From assembly GCA_963169325.1 (NCBI GenBank), contig CAUJEY010000153.1, forward strand, positions 62,001 to 126,000: DNA of 64,000 bases, given 5' to 3'. Below, in pieces: positions 26,418-34,431 of this stretch. The stretch's first letter is position 1. Every line of letters starts with the position of its first letter. The position numbers and the translations under genes are program-made. The DNA comes from Bacteroidota bacterium. GTDB lineage: Bacteria; Bacteroidota; Bacteroidia; Chitinophagales; Saprospiraceae. The notes under the pieces were generated by a model. The model was not told the DNA's origin. It worked only from the letters and a program-made list of their open reading frames with translations, and searched no databases.

Positions 26418-27275
26418 TTTAACGATTTTAAAGCTGAGATCAAGTGGTTGAGCGGAATGGGTAAGGGCGCCAGCAGATACGAAGTCGACTCCCGTGAGGG
26501 CGTATTTACGCACATTGAACAGGGTGATGCCGCCGGACGCTTCGGTTTCAAAACGTTTGTTGACCGTAGCTACGGCTTCCGACATAATCGGGATTTCGAA
26601 ATTGTCGAACATCAGGCGGGTGACACCGCCGATCGCCAGGGCCTCATGCACTTCCACGAGGTTGCGCACTTCGAGCGTGATGCCCAGGTCCAGGTTGTTG
26701 GCTTTCAGATATGCCTGCGCGCGTTCGATGGCCGGCCGGATGCCGCCGCTGGCGTCTACGTGGTTGTCTTTGATCATCATCCAGTCGTACAGGCCCCAGC
26801 GGTAATTTTCGCAGCCCCCGATTTTGACGGCCCATTTTTCCAAAAACCGGATGAGCGGGGTAGTCTTGCGCGTATCAAGCACTTTTACGGGCAAGTCGCC
26901 CACTTCAAAGGCAAAACGGCTCGACAAGGTAGCGATGCCGCTCATACGTTGCATGGCGTTCAGCAGCAGGCGCTCGGCTTGCAGCAACGCGCGGGTATTG
27001 CCTTCCACTTCAAATGCGATTTGTCCGTACAGGACATCCGTACCATCGGGTTTGTGTACGGTGAAGGTGCAGGACGGGTCGACATGCCGCAGGATATACC
27101 CGGCAAGTTCCACCCCGGCTATAACGCCGTAGTCTTTCACCTTTAAGGCTGCCCGGCTGCGGTGATCGGCCGGTATGGTGGCCAGTGATGTATGGTCGCC
27201 GCTGCGAACATCTTCGTGTAGGGCGGCTGTAATGAATTCCTGAATGAGTTGATCGGTGATTTGTGTTGGTCGCAT
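26412..27275 (-). CDS. nadC: Nicotinate-nucleotide pyrophosphorylase (carboxylating)
   Basis: 287 aa from the ATG at 27275 (MRPTQITDQLIQEFI). An alternative ATG 12 nt upstream (27287) overlaps the preceding stop and is also possible. Converts quinolinate and PRPP to nicotinate mononucleotide in NAD synthesis. Signatures: EDVRSGDHTS, LNAMQRMSGIAT, DTRKTTP, LEKWAVKIGGCENYRWGLYD, IKDNHV and VDFVSAGALTHSAQPLDLSF. It is the last gene of a minus-strand run, only 2 bp from the peroxiredoxin-like gene, so probably co-transcribed. Confidence 0.95.
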   Translation of the reverse strand: MRPTQITDQLIQEFITAALHEDVRSGDHTSLATIPADHRSRAALKVKDYGVIAGVELAGYILRHVDPSCTFTVHKPDGTDVLYGQIAFEVEGNTRALLQAERLLLNAMQRMSGIATLSSRFAFEVGDLPVKVLDTRKTTPLIRFLEKWAVKIGGCENYRWGLYDWMMIKDNHVDASGGIRPAIERAQAYLKANNLDLGITLEVRNLVEVHEALAIGGVTRLMFDNFEIPIMSEAVATVNKRFETEASGGITLFNVRKYALTGVDFVSAGALTHSAQPLDLSFKIVKE

Positions 27276-27277
27276 AA

Positions 27278-27835
27278 TTATTTCCATTTAATATTACATC
27301 CACCCGATGGCCGCTGTACCGGATTTGCCGGTTTACCGGCGAGTACGGCGTCGAGGGCGGCGCGCAAGTCTTCGCCGGTGACCGGCACGGGGTTGCGCTT
27401 GGGTCGGCTGTTGTCGAGTTGGCCGCGGTAGGCCAGTCTGAGTTGAGCATCAAAAACATAAAAATCAGGCGTACATGCAGCGTCATAGATGCGGGCTACT
27501 TCCTGAGATTCGTCGTAAAGGTACGGAAAAGCATAGCCGGTTTCGAGTGCGTGGTCGCGCATTTTGTCCGGGCCATCTTCGGGATAGGCAGTTGCGTCAT
27601 TGCTGCTGATGGCAACAAATTGAACGCCCAAAGCCGAGTATTCTTTGGCAATTCGTACGATTTCGTCGTTTATATACAAGACATAAGGACAGTGGTTGCA
27701 CAGGAACATCACCACGGTTGCTTTTGCAGAGGCGATATCATGCAGGCTGATTATGTTACCGCTGATGGTATCCGGGAGGGTGAAATCCGGGGCCTTAGTT
27801 CCCAGCGGTAGCATGTTCGATTCCGTATATGCCAT
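27278..27835 (-). CDS. Thioredoxin-fold peroxiredoxin-like (AhpC/TSA) protein
   Basis: 185 aa. LGTKAPDFTLPD opening, then VVMFLCNHCPYVLYIND with a C-x-x-C (CNHC) at the thioredoxin active-site position, and a cis-Pro-like CTPDFYVFD. No signal peptide is visible, so it is probably cytoplasmic. It belongs to the common group of redoxin-domain proteins of unknown substrate. It is 2 bp from the D,D-peptidase gene and 2 bp from nadC. Confidence 0.88.
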   Translation of the reverse strand: MAYTESNMLPLGTKAPDFTLPDTISGNIISLHDIASAKATVVMFLCNHCPYVLYINDEIVRIAKEYSALGVQFVAISSNDATAYPEDGPDKMRDHALETGYAFPYLYDESQEVARIYDAACTPDFYVFDAQLRLAYRGQLDNSRPKRNPVPVTGEDLRAALDAVLAGKPANPVQRPSGGCNIKWK

Positions 27836-27837
27836 GG

Positions 27838-28725
27838 TTAGTTCGGTTTACAATCCTGGTTTATCCCCAGCACATAGTGATCCACAATATTCAGTTTTTT
27901 AGCGGTTTCGGCGCCGGAGAATCCGATAAACATGTCATCGCGCACCGACTGGCTGTATTGCCGGAGCAGGGGAGCAGCAACGGGGAGATAAGACCAGTGC
28001 CATTTTTCTTCCTTGTAGCCGTGTGGGCGTTGATCATTCTTTGCGGTGTAGGGTTGGCAAAAACCATATTCATGGGCATGCAGACGGAGCCAGGCATACA
28101 CGTTGACAAACCGGCCGCCGGTTTCAAAAGAGGGGTTGTTCAGGTCGTTCAGATCGATATCGGTACCCCAATGATGTCGCGAAGCGCCCGGCATGGCCGA
28201 ATATTCCAAAATTTTGCGGGCACGGTCGTCTGCTGCGGGCTGTTCCGCCGCAAATCGTGTCCATTTCCCTTCCCAGATATTTTTTTGCTGATCAAAACTG
28301 CGCGTGGAGGAAATGATATTCAGGGTTATACCTTCCTTTTTGGCCGCAGCCCACATTTTTTTGAATGCCGCAAAGGTTTCGCGGTGCAGGATCATACCGG
28401 TTTTGTTGGTATAGGGCTTCCCGACCGGCACAAAATCCGGATGCCGGGCCGGGTTAAATTTACCCATCAAATGATCCAGATTGACCACAGCAGTGGTGCC
28501 GGACGGCGGCACTCCAGACTTAGTCAGGTCATCTGCCAATACGTCCTCCAGGGCTTTGGTTCGCTTCGGGTCGGTCGTGTCCGTTTGCATGCCCTGTTGG
28601 GTGTCCCGATCGGCGGCCAATCCGCTTCGGGCAAACAAAACCCCGGTTTCGGCCTCTGGTCCACAGCCCGTGGTGGTGAAAAGTATACCTGGCAGCACTG
28701 CCAGGAACAGGATATATTTTTTCAT
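27838..28725 (-). CDS. D-alanyl-D-alanine carboxypeptidase lipoprotein (VanY/M15B)
   Basis: 295 aa. Lipoprotein signal with lipobox TTGC (C21). The M15B zinc peptidase motifs are visible: SRHHWGTDIDLN (His and Asp ligands) and EKWHWSY (catalytic Glu and His ligand). The expected SSTRSFDQQ motif precedes them. It trims terminal D-alanine from peptidoglycan stems in the periplasm. The start ATG overlaps the thioredoxin stop by 4 bp, indicating translational coupling. Confidence 0.9.
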   Translation of the reverse strand: MKKYILFLAVLPGILFTTTGCGPEAETGVLFARSGLAADRDTQQGMQTDTTDPKRTKALEDVLADDLTKSGVPPSGTTAVVNLDHLMGKFNPARHPDFVPVGKPYTNKTGMILHRETFAAFKKMWAAAKKEGITLNIISSTRSFDQQKNIWEGKWTRFAAEQPAADDRARKILEYSAMPGASRHHWGTDIDLNDLNNPSFETGGRFVNVYAWLRLHAHEYGFCQPYTAKNDQRPHGYKEEKWHWSYLPVAAPLLRQYSQSVRDDMFIGFSGAETAKKLNIVDHYVLGINQDCKPN

Positions 28726-29030
28726 GATGCGGCCGTTTCAATAATCATTTTGAGGGATTCTTTGGTCAGTACGCCCGGTTGGCGCCACAATTCGTGCCCG
28801 TTTCGAAACAGCATAAAGGTAGGTACGCCCATTACTCTCATCCGTACAGCCAGGTCGGTGTTTTCGTCGACGTCGATTTTTACAATCCGTACCCGTTCGC
28901 CGAACTCTTCCTCCAGATCGTCGAGCACCGGCAGCATGGCCCGGCAAGGGCCGCACCAAGCGGCGTGAAAATCCACTAAAACCAGCGTTTCGGAGTCGAC
29001 CAATTCTTCAAATGTCATATTCTTAACCAT
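28722..29030 (-). CDS. Thioredoxin
   Basis: 102 aa from the ATG at 29030 (MVKNMTFEELVDSETLVLVD); an internal ATG four codons later is also possible. Canonical WCGPC active site in FHAAWCGPCRAMLPVL and cis-Pro GVPTF. A general cytoplasmic disulfide reductase. It probably heads the unit trx - D,D-carboxypeptidase - peroxiredoxin-like - nadC. Confidence 0.93.
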   Translation of the reverse strand: MVKNMTFEELVDSETLVLVDFHAAWCGPCRAMLPVLDDLEEEFGERVRIVKIDVDENTDLAVRMRVMGVPTFMLFRNGHELWRQPGVLTKESLKMIIETAAS

Positions 29031-29073
29031 ACAGCTCATTAAAACGGGCTGCAAGATAGATTGTTTGCTTGAT

Positions 29074-29598
29074 TTAGGGTTTAGAAGGTTTCAGCACAAA
29101 TTCCAGACAGTCTGAACCATAAATAAACCGGCTACCTTCCAACTGAAAGCCGCATTTGAGCAATACTTTTTGGGAAACTAAGTTTTCCGGGTCGGTAACG
29201 GCCACCACTTTTGGCGCGGCGAAACGGTCAAAGGCGTAGGTGGCGATTCCCTGTGCAATTTCCGTAGCCAGCCCGATGCCCCTGAACCCCGGGGCAATCA
29301 CATAGCCCAATTCCAAATCATTTTCCTGTTGGTAATCCAAATGGCGCAGCACGGCAGACGCCACCGGTTCCTGCGTTTCTTTCCAGAAAACGACCATGGA
29401 ACCCAGGCCCGGGTATTCCTGCGCGTATTTCAACAGGATATCGATACGTTCCTGCACGACGGCCCGGTCGGGCTCGGGCGGTCGAATGTAACGCATCGTA
29501 TCCGGGTCGTTTTGCAGGTGGTAATAAAAATCGAAGTCATCCTGCGATAGCGGCCGGAGATGAAGGCGCGGGGTTTCCAGTAAGGGAGGATTGTTCAT
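29074..29598 (-). CDS. GNAT-family N-acetyltransferase (RimJ/RimL type)
   Basis: 174 aa. LETPRLHLRPLSQDDF opening, ELGYVIAPGFRGIGLATE acetyl-CoA-binding loop (R-G-I-G-L-A), and VTDPENLVSQKVLLKCGFQLEG. This is the RimJ/RimL-like subfamily that acetylates protein N-termini or small molecules. Substrate unknown. It is 43 bp upstream of the thioredoxin gene on the same strand. Confidence 0.9.
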   Translation of the reverse strand: MNNPPLLETPRLHLRPLSQDDFDFYYHLQNDPDTMRYIRPPEPDRAVVQERIDILLKYAQEYPGLGSMVVFWKETQEPVASAVLRHLDYQQENDLELGYVIAPGFRGIGLATEIAQGIATYAFDRFAAPKVVAVTDPENLVSQKVLLKCGFQLEGSRFIYGSDCLEFVLKPSKP

Positions 29599-29686
29599 TG
29601 GACTTGCAGTACGTTATTTTTCCGAAACCTCGAATGGACAAATGTAGGTTTTGGTTTTTAACCGGACAATATCCGCCCGGGGTTTC

Positions 29687-29694
29687 TACTTTTG
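29687..29694 (+). promoter_or_regulatory. -7 promoter element (TACTTTTG) for the LolC/E-type permease
   Basis: A TAnnTTTG match 8 nt before the start at 29703. It excludes the upstream in-frame ATG at 29598 as the main start. Confidence 0.45.
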
Positions 29695-29702
29695 TGAAAT
29701 AT

Positions 29703-30923
29703 ATGAACTTCCCACTCCTCGTTGCCCGGCGTTACCTCTTCGCCAAACGTAGTACGAATGCCATCAACATAATCACCGGCATCTCGGTGTTTGGCATTGC
29801 CATAGGCACTATGGCCCTGATCCTGGTCTTGTCTGTATTCAACGGGTTTGAAGATTTGTTGTCCGACCTGTTCGGCCACTTCAACCCGGAAGTGAAAGTG
29901 ACGCCCGCCAAGGGAAAAATTTTCACCACAGACAGCCTGACTTTACAAAAAATACGCGCCCTGCCCGGGGTGGCGGTGGTGAGCGAAACCCTGGAAGAGA
30001 TCGCTTTTTTCGAGTACGAAGGCGCGCAGGATTTCGGCGTGTTGAAAGGGGTGGACGATAATTTTGCCCGGGTGAACGGCATTGACTCCACCGTACGGGA
30101 GGGTGATTATTTGCTGGCCGAAGAAGACCGAAATTGCGCCGTGCTGGGCGCGGGCATGCGCAATAAGCTCAGTATCAATGTACACAATCCGATTGCCGCG
30201 CTCACCATTTATATGCCTACGGAGAAACAGGGCGGCGTGCTGTCCAAGCCCTTCATTACCCGCTTTGTTTACCCTAAGGGCACCTTTTCAATCCAACAGG
30301 ATTTTGATAACCAGTACATACTGACCAATCTCGAGTTCGTCCGCGAACTGCTGGAAGCGCCACCCGGCACCGTGTCGTCGCTTGAAATCAAATGTAAACC
30401 CGGGGTATCGGTCGCTGCGGTCAAAAACGATTTGGCAGACATCCTGGGGGAAGGATTTGTATTAAAGGACCGCTTCGAACAAAACGAGGCTTTTTTCAAG
30501 GTGATGCAGTTGGAAAAATGGATGGGTTACGCCATCACCTGCCTCATGCTGATCCTGATGGCGTTCAACATGGTGGGCGCCCTCTGGATGATCGTGCTCG
30601 ACAAACAAAAAGATATCTCCGTGCTGAAAAGTTTAGGCGCCGACGATCCGGTCATACGGCGTATTTTTCTGGGAGAAGGGTTACTGCTCACCGCACTGGG
30701 CATGGTTATCGGGATGGTGCTGGCCGTTGGGTTGTACATCGTTCAAAAAACGTACGGCATTGTCAGCATTCCGCAAGGCTTTTTGGTGGAAAGTTATCCC
30801 ATCTCCATGCGGGTGCAGGATTTTATCCCGGTAACGCTCACCGTGCTGATCATCGGGCTACTGGCATCGCTGCCGCCGGCCGGCCGTGCGGTGCGGGTAC
30901 CGGCATTTTTGCGGGAAGAATAA
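29703..30923 (+). CDS. LolC/E-type ABC transporter permease (FtsX/MacB superfamily)
   Basis: 406 aa. N-terminal span (IITGISVFGIAIGTMALILVLSVFNGF), a large periplasmic domain, then three C-terminal spans (~290-400) with the family segment DKQKDISVLKSLGADDPVIR. This matches lipoprotein-releasing permeases that move lipoproteins from the inner membrane to LolA. It lacks an adjacent LolD ATPase; the lptB gene nearby is convergent and of another family. Confidence 0.85.
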   Translation: MNFPLLVARRYLFAKRSTNAINIITGISVFGIAIGTMALILVLSVFNGFEDLLSDLFGHFNPEVKVTPAKGKIFTTDSLTLQKIRALPGVAVVSETLEEIAFFEYEGAQDFGVLKGVDDNFARVNGIDSTVREGDYLLAEEDRNCAVLGAGMRNKLSINVHNPIAALTIYMPTEKQGGVLSKPFITRFVYPKGTFSIQQDFDNQYILTNLEFVRELLEAPPGTVSSLEIKCKPGVSVAAVKNDLADILGEGFVLKDRFEQNEAFFKVMQLEKWMGYAITCLMLILMAFNMVGALWMIVLDKQKDISVLKSLGADDPVIRRIFLGEGLLLTALGMVIGMVLAVGLYIVQKTYGIVSIPQGFLVESYPISMRVQDFIPVTLTVLIIGLLASLPPAGRAVRVPAFLREE

Positions 30924-30930
30924 AAGGTTG

Positions 30931-30960
30931 GTTTGAAGTTCGAAGTTTGAAGTTTGGAAG
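30931..30960. repeat. Heptamer repeat (GTTTGAA)
   Basis: GTTTGAA, GTTCGAA, GTTTGAA, GTTTGGA just after the permease stop codon. It is the reverse complement type of the block inside the TrpE/PabB-family gene. Confidence 0.75.
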
Positions 30961-31003
30961 CGGGGCCCGGCGTTTTTGCGAAAAGACCAATGGGCGCGCG
31001 CGT

Positions 31004-31744
31004 TTAAAGATCAACCACCTTGCGCCGGAGTTCAAAGTTTTTGCCGAGGTACACCTTGCGTACCATTTCGTCGGCGGCTAATTCTTCAGCATTACCGGCC
31101 CGAAGAATGGCGCCTTCGAACATCAGGTAGGCGCGGTCGGTGATGCTCAGGGTTTCCTGAACATTGTGGTCCGTGATGAGTATCCCGATATTCCTGGTTT
31201 TTAGTTTTGCCACGATGGATTGGATATCCTCCACGGCGATAGGGTCGATACCGGCAAAGGGTTCATCGAGCAGGATAAACTTGGGGTCGCTGGCCAGGGC
31301 GCGGGCAATCTCCGTGCGGCGGCGCTCACCTCCCGAAAGCGTGTCCCCATTGCTTTTACGCACCTTATGGAGGTTAAACTCTTCGATCAGTATTTCCAGA
31401 TGTTCGTGTTGTTCGGCTTTGCTCATGGCGGTCATTTCCAGTACGGCAAGGATATTGTCTTCCACACTTAGTTTGCGGAAAACACTCGGTTCCTGCGGCA
31501 GGTAGCCGATGCCTTTTTTGGCGCGCCGGTACATGGGCAGGTCCGTGATTTCTTCATCTTCGAGAAAAACCTTGCCGTCGGTTGGCCGGATAAAACCGAC
31601 TACCATATAAAAAGAAGTGGTTTTGCCGGCGCCGTTCGGCCCCAGCAAACCGACGATTTCCCCCTGTTTTACCTCAAAGGAAACATCACGCACGACGGTG
31701 CGTTTGCCGTAATTTTTTAACAGATTTTCTGCGCGCAGAATCAT
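31004..31744 (-). CDS. lptB: LPS export ABC transporter ATP-binding protein
   Basis: 246 aa. Walker [11 protein letters not shown]-loop [17 protein letters not shown], signature LSGGERRR, Walker [21 protein letters not shown] and H-loop ITDHNV. The combination [14 protein letters not shown] with RAYLMFEG is characteristic of LptB, which powers LPS extraction with LptFG. Its start overlaps the yqeY stop by 4 bp. Confidence 0.95.
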   Translation of the reverse strand: MILRAENLLKNYGKRTVVRDVSFEVKQGEIVGLLGPNGAGKTTSFYMVVGFIRPTDGKVFLEDEEITDLPMYRRAKKGIGYLPQEPSVFRKLSVEDNILAVLEMTAMSKAEQHEHLEILIEEFNLHKVRKSNGDTLSGGERRRTEIARALASDPKFILLDEPFAGIDPIAVEDIQSIVAKLKTRNIGILITDHNVQETLSITDRAYLMFEGAILRAGNAEELAADEMVRKVYLGKNFELRRKVVDL

Positions 31745-32190
31745 GAGCCGAGTAGTTTTTTCACCAGGTCAGAAATAGCGCGACCTTCCGCTTTGCCGGC
31801 CAGTTGTTTGTTGGCCGCCCCCATCACCTTACCCATGTCTTTGGCCGAAGTAGCGCCTGTTTCTGCAATAATTTGCTGCAAAATTCCTTCCAATTCGGCG
31901 CCTTCAAGCATTTGAGGCAGGTAACGTTTGATCACTTCTATTTCCTCCGTTTCCTTCGCGGCCAATTCCGGGCGGTTATTTTTGGTGTAAATATCGTACG
32001 ATTCCTGGCGGCTTTTTACCAGTTTTTGCAGCATTTGTACTTCGCGGGCCTCGTCGATAGCCTGGCCGGAGCCGTCGGTTTTAGCCAACAAAATAGCACT
32101 TTTGATCGCGCGGATGCCACGCAGGGCAACTTCGTCTTTAGCCTTCATGGCTACTACCAGGTCTTTATTAATTTTTTCTTCCAGTGACAT
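31741..32190 (-). CDS. GatB/YqeY domain protein
   Basis: 149 aa. Helical YqeY fold: [34 protein letters not shown], and the C-terminal [17 protein letters not shown] tail resembling the GatB tRNA-binding domain. Its role is unclear; it may bind tRNA. Part of a tight minus-strand run with lptB. Confidence 0.93.
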   Translation of the reverse strand: MSLEEKINKDLVVAMKAKDEVALRGIRAIKSAILLAKTDGSGQAIDEAREVQMLQKLVKSRQESYDIYTKNNRPELAAKETEEIEVIKRYLPQMLEGAELEGILQQIIAETGATSAKDMGKVMGAANKQLAGKAEGRAISDLVKKLLGS

Positions 32191-32200
32191 ATGGTGATTT

Positions 32201-32545
32201 TCAATTTTTGAATGAATGGATTAGCGTAATCGGGCCGACGAGGTGATTATTAAAAATTCCCAAATCTTCCGATGGCACCCAAATTTCCTGAAAATGATCT
32301 AGCCCTACCGTTTGTACCTCAAACGTTTCAAAATAACTTTTGTCGATTTCAAACCGGACCACATGGCCTTCTCCGAAGGCCGGCACATTCCACTCCCTTG
32401 TAATTTGGATGGCATAATCCACATCCAACACAGGGTAAAAGATTGGCTGCTCCGGCAAACGAGGCGGAAACGAGCGCCAGTCAGCGACTTCGATCAGATA
32501 TAACTCGTGTTGATTTACAGGTCGATATAACGTTACTGTGTTCAT
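32201..32545 (-). CDS. Small conserved protein of unknown function
   Basis: 114 aa, beginning MNTVTLYRPVNQHELYLIE and containing FPPRLPEQPIFYPVLDVDYA and ETFEVQTVGLDHFQEIWVP. I recognise it as a conserved small protein often carrying the uninformative label ADP-ribosylation/crystallin J1; no catalytic motif is apparent. Its start overlaps the upstream gene's stop by 4 bp, so it is probably translationally coupled. Confidence 0.75.
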   Translation of the reverse strand: MNTVTLYRPVNQHELYLIEVADWRSFPPRLPEQPIFYPVLDVDYAIQITREWNVPAFGEGHVVRFEIDKSYFETFEVQTVGLDHFQEIWVPSEDLGIFNNHLVGPITLIHSFKN

Positions 32546-33948
32546 TTTTTTCTGCTGTTGATGCCGAAAAGGTGTTTTTTTTGAATAATTGCTGCCACAT
32601 TTTCCGGCACCTTTTCTTCCCAGCCGGATTCGTTTTGTTGAATCATTTTCAACACTTCTTTGTGATAGATGTGCAAAATAGCCGGGTCAAACTCCTGTAC
32701 ATCCACAATATTGCCGTGGTCCAGCAGGTGTTGGTACAAAAAATGAATTTCCCGCGGTACATGGATATTTTGGGCCGTAAGCAGCGCGCCGCTCCCAGCC
32801 TCCCGGGCCGGATAGACGTAGAAACGAACATGACGCAGGAATAGTTCGCCAAAAGCGCCAAGCAGGTTGTCCAGATTGTGCTGGTATGTTTCCTGGATGA
32901 TATTTTGCAGTTTTCGGGCGCCCATGGCCAGACCGATACGCGGCACCTTGTAATCCTGGAAATAAGCGATCAGTTTCTTATGTTGCATACAATTGGAAAG
33001 AATGACCGTTTGCCCCAGGGCGCCGAGAATCTCCGCGCGGTCCATAAAATCCCGCTCGTTCAGTTCGCCGTCTGCGCGCAAATTGTCGAGTGTGATTTCA
33101 GTCAAAAAATAAGCGCTTTCCGGATTCACGTCCGGTTCCGCGCAAAATTGCCCATAAGTACGTCGGATCATATCCTGCTGAACGAGCGTGGGTGGTCGAA
33201 AGCTGCCCCGGGCGATCAGGATTGATTTTTTATACAACAACTCGCTGGCATGCAGCGGGGTGCCGTCGGGTCCGAAAATGACCACATCGGTCAGGCCGTT
33301 TTTCACTGCCCAAAGACAGACGAGTCGATTGTCGACGGTCGCAAAATCCGGCCCGTTCAGCCGGACCATGTCGATAGCTACCCGGTCGCGCAGGTTATCC
33401 ATCAGCGATTGGAGCAGAATTTCCGGCTCCCAATGAAAACGGTAACAAGCGTAAATCAGGTTGACACCCAGAATGCCGATGGCCTGTTGCTGGAGGCGGT
33501 TGTCGTTGTCGAGCAGGCGCACGTGGAGCACCACGTCGTTCGGCGCCGCATCCGGGTGCAGCTGAAACCGCAGGCCCAGCCAGCCGCTGCCTTTGATCGT
33601 TTTTTGAAAATTGATGGCGGAAACCGTATCGGCAAACGCGAAAAAGTTTTGTCCGGGCCGCTCGGTCCGCAAACGTTCCTGCAGGAGGGCGTACTCGTGG
33701 TCGAGCATTTTGTACAACCTCGGCTCGCATACATACCGCCCTCTGAGTTCGGGGCCGTATATCTGATCAGATACCGTTTTGTCGTAAGCGCTCATCGTTT
33801 TGGCGATTGTGCCGGCGGCAGCGCCTACCTGGAAAAAATGGCGCGCTACTTCCTGGCCTGCGCCGATTTCGGCAAAAGCCCCGTAAATGCGTTCGTCCAG
33901 GTTAATTTCCAGCGCTTTTTGTTCGGTTTCAAGTATTCTGCGCGACAC
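32542..33948 (-). CDS. Conserved protein of unknown function (468 aa)
   Basis: I choose the GTG at 33948 (MSRRILETEQKALEINLDER). The longer frame from an ATG at 33990 would contain the -7 element at 33971-33978. Conserved-looking N-terminus IYGAFAEIGAGQEVARHFFQ and GTIAKTMSAYDKTVSDQIYG, then mixed alpha/beta sequence. I have seen this family named nicotinate-nucleotide adenylyltransferase in places, but no HxGH nucleotidyltransferase motif is present, so I do not accept that. It heads the run with the 114-aa gene, yqeY and lptB. Confidence 0.75.
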   Translation of the reverse strand: MSRRILETEQKALEINLDERIYGAFAEIGAGQEVARHFFQVGAAAGTIAKTMSAYDKTVSDQIYGPELRGRYVCEPRLYKMLDHEYALLQERLRTERPGQNFFAFADTVSAINFQKTIKGSGWLGLRFQLHPDAAPNDVVLHVRLLDNDNRLQQQAIGILGVNLIYACYRFHWEPEILLQSLMDNLRDRVAIDMVRLNGPDFATVDNRLVCLWAVKNGLTDVVIFGPDGTPLHASELLYKKSILIARGSFRPPTLVQQDMIRRTYGQFCAEPDVNPESAYFLTEITLDNLRADGELNERDFMDRAEILGALGQTVILSNCMQHKKLIAYFQDYKVPRIGLAMGARKLQNIIQETYQHNLDNLLGAFGELFLRHVRFYVYPAREAGSGALLTAQNIHVPREIHFLYQHLLDHGNIVDVQEFDPAILHIYHKEVLKMIQQNESGWEEKVPENVAAIIQKKHLFGINSRKK

Positions 33949-33970
33949 AGGTAAGGTAAGTTTTGAACGG

Positions 33971-33978
33971 CAAAGGTA
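33971..33978 (-). promoter_or_regulatory. -7 promoter element (TACCTTTG) for the 468-aa gene
   Basis: Perfect TAnnTTTG on the minus strand, 22 nt before the GTG at 33948. It implies a leader of ~15 nt and rules against the ATG at 33990. Confidence 0.5.
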
Positions 33979-33991
33979 GAACGAATACACT

Positions 33992-34288
33992 TTACCCGTA
34001 CCAACACTCCGGCGGCAAATCCTGCGGATGCGCTTTATCCACCTGCCAATGGTGCATTTCTTCTACCAAGGTATCCCAGAGCCGGGATTTGCCATTGGTT
34101 TGTTGTGGGTCTATCCAGGTAACGGAGCCACCCCGGCTGAGTATAAAACCGACCGGATCGTTTTCGACTTCCGGGTCGCCGGGAATGAGTGGTGTGCAGG
34201 AAAAATCGCCGTAGGGAAATGAACGCCCCCGGACAACGGGCGCATCCATGCGAATCCAGGCATCAATGTTTGAGTGGAGGGTATGCAT
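33992..34288 (-). CDS. Hypothetical protein
   Basis: 98 aa from the ATG at 34288 (MHTLHSNIDAWIRMDAPVVR). The frame extends to an ATG at 34375, which would add a hydrophobic stretch (TTLLPPVLGAIFLIQF). However, that stretch coincides with a perfect hairpin (34308-34331), so either a short membrane-anchored form or an untranslated hairpin is possible. The body contains CTPLIPGDPEVENDP and WDTLVEEMHHWQVDKAH. Family not recognised. Confidence 0.5.
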   Translation of the reverse strand: MHTLHSNIDAWIRMDAPVVRGRSFPYGDFSCTPLIPGDPEVENDPVGFILSRGGSVTWIDPQQTNGKSRLWDTLVEEMHHWQVDKAHPQDLPPECWYG

Positions 34289-34307
34289 CGGAAATTGGAT
34301 TAGGAAA

Positions 34308-34331
34308 ATTGCCCCCAATACCGGGGGCAAT
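34308..34331 (-). terminator. Perfect hairpin ATTGCCCCC/GGGGGCAAT
   Basis: A 9-bp GC-rich stem with a 6-nt loop, followed on the minus strand by TTTTCC. It could attenuate transcription of the 98-aa gene, or be an intergenic repeat that the open frame happens to cross. Confidence 0.4.
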
Positions 34332-34431
34332 AAAGTTGTTGCCTTGAGAACGATAAAAGCAATGATATTCGTCATTTTAACGCATGAACTTTGCCTTTTA
34401 TCCGGTAAAATAGCCGCCGGAATTTTGCGGG

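Noticed and set aside
30966..31003. Continuation of the LolC/E-type permease past its stop
   Set aside because: The sequence after the heptamer tract is short and has no membrane segment; the permease already has its full set of spans.
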